Below are positions 57,886-64,000 of a DNA stretch of 64,000 nucleotides, one piece after another. The position numbers and the translations under genes are program-made. Position 1 is the first letter of the stretch. Every line of letters begins with the position of its first letter. The stretch spans positions 62,001 through 126,000 of the forward strand of contig NW_026252119.1 in assembly GCF_025399195.1 (NCBI RefSeq), written 5' to 3'. This stretch comes from Umbelopsis ramanniana AG. Taxonomy: Eukaryota > Mucoromycota > Umbelopsidomycetes > Umbelopsidales > Umbelopsidaceae. The notes under the pieces were generated by a model. That model saw nothing but the letters and a program-made list of their open reading frames with translations. It did not search any database and was not told the DNA's origin.

Positions 57886-58102
57886 GCTCGAGCCCTATTG
57901 TACCTGAAATTTCGCCGTTTGCGGCTCTCCATTCATGCAAACAAGTGTAAAGATGTCCAAGTTTTGAAATTCCTGTAAAACTGCTGTTGCCCACAAAATT
58001 TGCATTGGTTTCACTCAACAAAATACAGGCTGGCGATGGGTTTGAACAATTCAAATTTTATTAACTTAGTCAAGGAAGTTGCAAATATTGGAGGTTTATA
58101 GT

Positions 58103-61100
58103 TTAAGAGAAACCGGATTCTTTCAATAGTCTTGCGATCTTTTCATCTTCACGTTCTCTGCGAAACGGTAGTTTAGATCAGTATGAGTTGCAGCTCTATT
58201 AAACAGTACAAGGATAGGCTCTCACCTGGGCTCTAAAGCTAAACTTAAATTGTAACACGTTTCTTCATCACGGCTGCTCTGCAGATGGGTCGTAATAAAT
58301 AGCTGTAATTCAGGAACAGCATTAAGGAAATAAGGCGAGCTTTGGTATTGTTGAATTTCGCGAATAACTTCTGCCGTCTTCATACGCTTTGCAAAGTTGA
58401 TGAGCTGATTTGATTTTCTCAAAAAGTTGGTGTTGCCGTCCTCGATAAAAGTCAAATCTTGCAAGTAAATACCAAGGAATGGAATGCAGGGTGGGTTGAC
58501 TGAGTGAATGATCTCACGATATTCGTTGAAGTTCTTGTTGGCTCCCATCAGCTTACGAATATACGCCAGCGTTTGCATCGTTCGAGCTGACACACTGTCC
58601 CATGTTCGTCTTAATCGACCAATTGCACTGTTATCAAAAGCAGACAGAATAGCCATACACGTATTGAAGTTGTTGAGAATACGACACTTTTCGGCCACCT
58701 GGACCCAGTGCTTGATAATGGCGCATCTCTTCTTAATTTCAGTTTGACTCAAAATAGAGTCAGTGACCCAAGCGGTAATTTGATTGGAGTATTCAATCGA
58801 TGCCTTAACGTTGGCAGCGATGTTCTCTGAGTCTTCTCTACCCCAATTTTTGTCCAGACATTCGACTGGTTTGATTTTGATATAGAGTCGCGAGTCCATG
58901 ACGGTCAATTGACGAGCAATTTCAAGTGGATCAATATCCAACAAGCGGACACGCTTCATGTTCTTTGGCAAAATAGATTGTGGTGCAGGTATGCCCGGTG
59001 TCAATGTCATCTTACGGAATTGGGAAGTGTCATCTGCATCCATTCGCTTCTTGACCAATTTGATGAGTTGCTCAGACGCAAACTGCATGGATTCACGAAT
59101 GGTAACCTCGGCAAACTCCATGATACGAGCAATAATATGTTGATCTTCTTCTTCGTTGTAAAAGTTTTCGAGCCAAGTCTTGATGACGTTGAAAACACTA
59201 TTTGCAACAGGTCAATATCACAACTACATTGAAAAGCGCATCTGATGATTTTTTCTTTCTTACCGCAATCGAACGAGCTTGAGCTTCTTCTCACTCCAAA
59301 CATCCACCTCTTCAGGAGTTAGTCCTGCGGGTGGTGGTAAGTTATATCTTTGCATAAGTAGATCGAACCATTCATCGGTTGTACAGAATGAACGGTAAGT
59401 CAATAAGAAAGTGTTGATAAACTTGGAGTCTGGAAAGATCATAAAAATGAAAGAAAGCCATTGTTAGTTCTTTGGATCATATTCCAATGACAAGTCACAA
59501 TTTCACTTACCAAGGTAATCGTGCAATGTCAACCGCTCAACCAGCGCAGCTAAAGTACCACCTTTAACTTGACCTTCCATATTGAAGACAATGTCATTGG
59601 GAGTATAATCGTATCCTAGATACCATGGAACTTCAGGTGCGTTTAATGAAGTAGGCGCTCCAATGGCGGAAGGCATATTTGACACCGTGCTAGCAGGTCC
59701 AATGGTGGTTTCGCGGCGCTTTGCAGCTGCAGCTGCATCCTCTCCAAAGAATTTCTTGAGCTTATCATCTGGGCGACGACTCATTGGGTTATCCGACATG
59801 GAGCGTTGTGCAAGCGCTTGAGGTGAAAGATCATCCTCCGGGGACGCAAGGATATCATCCAACTCATCACGATCTGATATATCGGTATCGGGAGAAATTC
59901 GTCCATCTTCGTCTTGTGTACTAAAGTAGTCTTGACCAATATCCTTGCCTGTATCGATGCTAAGGGAAGTGTCTGGGATCTTCCAGGCTAACAAGTCATT
60001 GGTATCTCGTATTTGATGCGATGTTGGAGGAGTTTTTTGGGCTGATCTTGCTGGTGGTGGAGACTGGGATACAGCAGCTGGGACAACTGGCTTTGACATT
60101 CGCTCAGAGGTCAATTGAGAAATGGCTCTACAGATATCCCATACACTCTCTTCCACCGACGTTGCGCACTGCTCGACTTGGGCTACATTTGCATCCAATT
60201 CATCCGGAGTAGGAGCATCATTGGTGATAAACTGGGTTGCCACAAAAAGTGATCCCATAGAGTTGTACAAAGATTGCTTTGCGAATTTCAAATCTCCAGC
60301 ATGAGCAAGAGCATCGTCCACAGCGATATCTTCGACGTGGTTCAAGAATTGACTGATAATATTGCCGAGATTACGGAACTGGGCGATAATGAGTGGTGTA
60401 GCAGATTGAATGTTGGGAGTGACGGAGGAGACATCATTTGTGTTCGTTTTCTTCTCGGCGACCTTTCGCACGTATTCAATAAATGACATGATGGTGCCAT
60501 GCATGTTAGTTGCTGAGTTTTGCAAGATGGATACTTGCTCAGGGTGAAGGAAGAAGCGAGGCTGGGGTTCATCCAACTCACTGGCTGGTCCTCGAGCGCT
60601 ACTCTGTGAGTTATTACGTTTCCTACGCCATTGAAGCGAAGCAATAGAAGTGGCCCCATTCTCTAATAAGCGAGGATCGGTATCTTGAATTTCTATACAG
60701 GCTTCTTGTGCTGAGCCTAAGAAATTTCGTACAGCGACCAATACATCGTTAGCGTCGGTTTCCATCTTAACAACCGCATCGGGAGGCGACCACATGGTGG
60801 AGGCAAGTTTGGCAGACAAGACCAACTTTGAAAGAGCTGCCATGATGGCACGGTATTGAGTACGTAAGTTCTTATCGTTCTTGAGGTGAGGAGAGTTCTC
60901 TTTGTCGATGGAGTTGGAGGTGTACAACATGAGACGGATGGATTCAACAACTGCTGTTGTGAGATCTCTATACAAGTGTCGCTGTCCATTCCTGGCTGCA
61001 CTGTTCAAATCATGAATGGCGTGGGCAATAAGACTGGATAGTTTACCCCATCCAAGTGGTTCGTTGATTTGTTGATCTACAACTTTTCGGCGTGAGAGAT

Positions 61101-62708
61101 GAGAATGATCTGATGATCGCTTTGATTCAGTGTCAGCAGCAGATCCACTAATAGGCTCATTTGCAGTTGACTGGGTCGGGGTTCCGGGTTGTATAAGCTT
61201 CAAGGACGAGGTATTAGGGGTGTAATGAGGTTGTGTGTTACGTCTAGTACGGAGAGCTTACCAGTTCACCAGTGGTGGGATCGACGTCTTCAATGTTCCA
61301 TGTGGTCTCATTGGTAAGCATGTTACAATAATATGGACGACCTTGAGGAGTCATTTTTTTGGTCCAGTTAGGAGGATACTACAATGGAGTCTGCATAAGT
61401 CACCTTATCAAAAAACCAAACATGCCGCTATTTGAGACTTACATGCTCGTCAACATCTCGAAGATATTTGTTTTGAGTACCTTGAGAGGACACGGAGCTT
61501 AAGCGGCTATGGTTGCCGGAGCTGGCCATGCTGCGGTCATCCACGAATTTCTCAGCAACCTTGATACGGTTGGCAGAACGAGGTGGAATTCGGGGCTCAA
61601 ACTCTCTGTCACTTAAGTCTTCATCCTGGCTGATTTCAGATTCGCTGACAGGATGCTCTTGAGCCAGCTTGGATCGCGACTGTACGGAGGCAGCCATATC
61701 TGGGGACGCACGACCGTTGCCGTTGTACGCACGGAAGTCATTTACATCACTATCCGAAAAATCATCCATGGATTCTTCCTCTTCATCCGGATCGTTAGGA
61801 TGTGTATACCGCATTTTATGAGTGGTGAGATTATAATAGTAGAAACCGGAGCCATCTTCCGTTGTCTGTTTCACCCAATTGGGCGGCAACCCATTTTTCA
61901 TACTAGAGGATTCAGATAGGTTGGCAGCCGTTCTGCTTCTTGATCTTGCCGTAGTTGGGGTGGCCGAATAAGACCGGTCAGACGAAGCCAAAGAGAGTCT
62001 TAACTGTTCTTTACTTCGTGCAGTCAGTTCATGAAATTGCTGCTGGTGTTGTGTGGATTCATTGTAATGATTAAAATCGTTCTCATCAAACCACTGGTTC
62101 TCGTTGGCTTGATGGTTGTTGTATGGCTATCATTGAAAGTAAAAAAAAAAACGTGAGTATTTTTTAAACTTTGATATGGGTGGGTTGGGGAAAATTAGCC
62201 CGTACCTTGGTCGCCGTTGTTGATTGGTTTAAGCCAAAATCGCCTGCGATCATCTCTGGCTCGTCCTCAATAACTTCAACGTAATTGGAAGGAAACCAGC
62301 CTCTCAAGCCATTGCACCTATAAATTATCAACCATATCAGTACCCTTGCTTGTACGCCCCTCACTTCGTAGCACTCAAGCCACCATGGGTTTCGACGTTA
62401 CTCAAGCAGCACTCCCCGCCTTAGCCAGCGATTCTCGACCGACTATGCAAGATATTTGAATACATCCAAATAAGCCGTAGCAGCATGTAGCATACTATCA
62501 ACAATGCTGGAGCACAAAAAAACATGGATCGAACCGAGATTACAAGGAATTATAAAAGATTGCACACGTACCATCCATCCCACCATCCAGATTCTAGTTG
62601 GGTTAGGACCTCGATGATGTCGCCTTTTCCAAATGACAGCGCTGACGGATCGCCAGACTGATATGCGTATAAGGCGTGTACCCTACACAGCACTCGAGGA
62701 GGATTCAT
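58103..62708 (-). CDS. CDC25-like Ras guanine-nucleotide exchange factor (SH3-WW-WW-REM-CDC25)
   Basis: Eight exons (62572-62708, 62206-62317, 61443-62126, 61262-61378, 59511-61197, 59264-59429, 58226-59197, 58103-58157) encode 1,309 residues. Seen: an N-terminal SH3 domain (HALYAYQSGDPSALSFGKGD, then WWDGWCNGLRGWFPSNYVE across intron 1); a first WW domain (LPPNWVKQTTEDGSGFYYYN); a second, more divergent WW (YPPNWTKKMTPQGRPYYCNM to TTWN); a long helical middle; a REM domain (GGTLAALVERLTLHDYLGDS, FINTFLLTYRSF); and a RasGEF catalytic domain (DIDPLEIARQLTVMDSRLY, FNTCMAILSAFDNSAIGRL, PPCIPFLGIYLQDLTFIEDG). Known role: loading Ras with GTP at the plasma membrane. SH3 plus CDC25 is typical of fungal Cdc25; the two WW domains are less usual. 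Confidence 0.95.
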
Positions 62709-62934
62709 TCCTTAGATGAGGATTGATGAGTGTGGAAAGTAGAGGAAGCGGTAGAAAATATCGTTCGTTGAGCCTCCGGTTTTTCAACGCCAGTCAGGTT
62801 TTTTTTTTTTCGATTTTGTGAGAGGTTGCTAAACTGTGTAACCGCCATGAGGCATTGTTCTGCGCAGTTGTCGTTTCAAGACCTCACTTAAAAACTCTCA
62901 TTAACAGACAGCTTAGGAATCATCATTGCATTAA

Positions 62935-64000
62935 ATGCTCATATCGCCTACTCCATTGGTCCATCTCTCGAGAGATTTCTCAAAGCTATACAATAACCGT
63001 AGCCAGGCGGACATTGTCATTCTCACAGGTACTCCCGACCCTACCCCATTCTACGCCCATTCCTTGATTCTACAATGCCGAAGTGTTTACTTCGATATGG
63101 TCTTAGCCGACCGTTCTAATATTCAACGAGACAACGATGGTTTGATAGAGTTTGAACTCCCACACGTCAACAAACATGCTTTCGCTATGTTGTTACGCTA
63201 TTTTTATTCAGGCACAGTCGACTGGGTTATGGGCTTCAAGACGGAAACGGTTCCTCTGAGTACCAAGAAATCAGAACCCACTTCACCTAGTAGAAAGCAC
63301 CGGCCTCTCCGACGATCATCCTCCAATATCTCCACTCTTCAAATTCTAAGTCAAAACAATCCCTCCTTAATACTTTCTAGCGATGATGAGAGTGATGGTT
63401 ATTTCGGTGACAGTCAATCTGATTTCAGTCTTACACAAAGTGTGTTCAGCATGGCCTCATCCAGCAGCGGAGAGTCGGACGTCAAGTTACCTTTTCAATC
63501 CATCAATATTCCGAAAGTGAAGTCCACTACCGACTATGATACCCAAGGTGATTTGTTGCTGGATCTGCTCGTGGCTGCCTCCGAGCTGATTGTCGAATCG
63601 TTAGTCACACCTTTACAACACCACATTGCTGACAAATACCAAGTTTATCTCAAGAGGCATGTGTTCAAGGTCTTTGAGCTTGCGGACACATACGATTGGA
63701 GCATTTTACGACTTCGCTGTACAGAATTGCTATGCTTGGATCCTTATGCGTACTTTCGCACCACGGGATTTTCAAAGATGAAAAAGCATTTGTTAGTAGA
63801 AATACTACACCGGAGCGACTTGCGAATGGATGAATATGACATCTGGTGCGCGTGTCTCTTCTGGTCTTATGCCCACGCACTGGACGATAAAGATGATGGA
63901 AACAGTCAAGGCATATCACAATGGGTGCCGTCAACATCGAGACATCATGGACAATTTGAACGGCCAAATTCCCCCCAGCCTCCACGTCGTTCAACCCCAG
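62935..64000 (+). CDS. BTB/POZ plus BACK-like domain protein (cut at the right edge)
   Basis: The ORF is open from the ATG at 62935 to the window end (355 codons seen). Seen: a BTB domain (NNRSQADIVILTGTPDPTPF, YAHSLILQCRSVYFDMVL, FELPHVNKHAFAMLLRYFYS) interrupted by a Ser-rich insertion of about 90 residues, then LLDLLVAASELIVESLVTPL, VFKVFELADTYDWSILRLRC and a BACK-like segment (LVEILHRSDLRMDEYDIWCA). Such proteins commonly act as substrate adaptors of Cullin-3 ligases. The C-terminal domain that would define the class lies beyond the window. It is divergent from the RasGEF gene with 226 bp between starts. Confidence 0.85.
   Translation, partial: MLISPTPLVHLSRDFSKLYNNRSQADIVILTGTPDPTPFYAHSLILQCRSVYFDMVLADRSNIQRDNDGLIEFELPHVNKHAFAMLLRYFYSGTVDWVMGFKTETVPLSTKKSEPTSPSRKHRPLRRSSSNISTLQILSQNNPSLILSSDDESDGYFGDSQSDFSLTQSVFSMASSSSGESDVKLPFQSINIPKVKSTTDYDTQGDLLLDLLVAASELIVESLVTPLQHHIADKYQVYLKRHVFKVFELADTYDWSILRLRCTELLCLDPYAYFRTTGFSKMKKHLLVEILHRSDLRMDEYDIWCACLFWSYAHALDDKDDGNSQGISQWVPSTSRHHGQFERPNSPQPPRRSTP

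Overview
This window is nuclear DNA of a filamentous fungus. Its genes are split by many short spliceosomal introns, mostly 57-125 nt and some up to about 320 nt, with GTAAGT-like donors, CTNAY-type branch sites and TAG/CAG acceptors. It encodes fungal-specific proteins (a KRE6-type glucan synthase subunit, MSS51, a fungal-type GATA factor) and a complex I subunit, which excludes the yeasts that lost complex I. Low-complexity Gln/Ser-rich regulators, AT-rich gaps and retained animal-like genes (BicC-like KH protein, DNAJC9, EFA6-like Arf-GEF) suggest an early-diverging lineage, probably Mucoromycota; this assignment is inference. I rebuilt 32 genes by joining exons by hand. Every complete multi-exon model has a total length divisible by three and restores conserved motifs across its junctions, which is the main support for the coordinates. 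Each model is given as its span from start codon to stop codon, with exons listed in the evidence.

Layout: 1-2.2 kb has mitochondrial genes (NDUFA12, a UQCC2/Cbp6-like complex III assembly factor) around a ketopantoate-reductase-like enzyme. 2.7-13.5 kb has a C2H2 factor, a multi-KH BicC-like RNA-binding protein and a Sec7-PH Arf-GEF, all on the minus strand. 14.4-18.5 kb has BUD31, DNAJC9 and an unusual SHD1/F-box/Cys-rich protein on the plus strand. 18.6-22.8 kb has a bacterial-type histidyl-tRNA synthetase head to head with type II PI 4-kinase. 23.3-30.2 kb has a methyltransferase with a lipidation-type N-terminus, a thioesterase-like protein and a two-finger GATA factor. 30.7-36.1 kb has the GID/CTLH subunit MAEA/Fyv10, RNA polymerase I subunit RPA34 and a ferric reductase. 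37.7-50 kb has a small secreted/membrane protein, RPL11, KRE6, MSS51, a CECR2/WHIM-like chromatin protein, a divergent RPS15-RPS13 pair, a SET-domain protein and ARPC3. 50.6-64 kb has a Sac7-like RhoGAP, an Erf2-like DHHC palmitoyltransferase, a 1,200-residue acidic repeat protein with a C-terminal coiled coil, a CDC25-like RasGEF (SH3-WW-WW-REM-CDC25) and a BTB/BACK protein cut by the right edge.

Most of the window is housekeeping. I see no transposon, tRNA, rRNA, CRISPR array or viral gene. The most novel candidates are the SHD1/F-box/Cys-rich protein, the acidic protein with a recurring LDxxLxEE-type motif, the nuclear bacterial-type HisRS, and shared elements in the ribosomal-protein genes (ATG followed directly by an intron, GGAT repeats in the first intron, a shared CTCGCTAG octamer). 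Functionally, several genes touch Ras/Rho/Arf signalling and membrane identity (CDC25-like GEF, Erf2, RhoGAP, Arf-GEF, PI4KII, ARPC3) or mitochondrial respiration (NDUFA12, UQCC2, MSS51, HisRS). No operon-like arrangement is implied.
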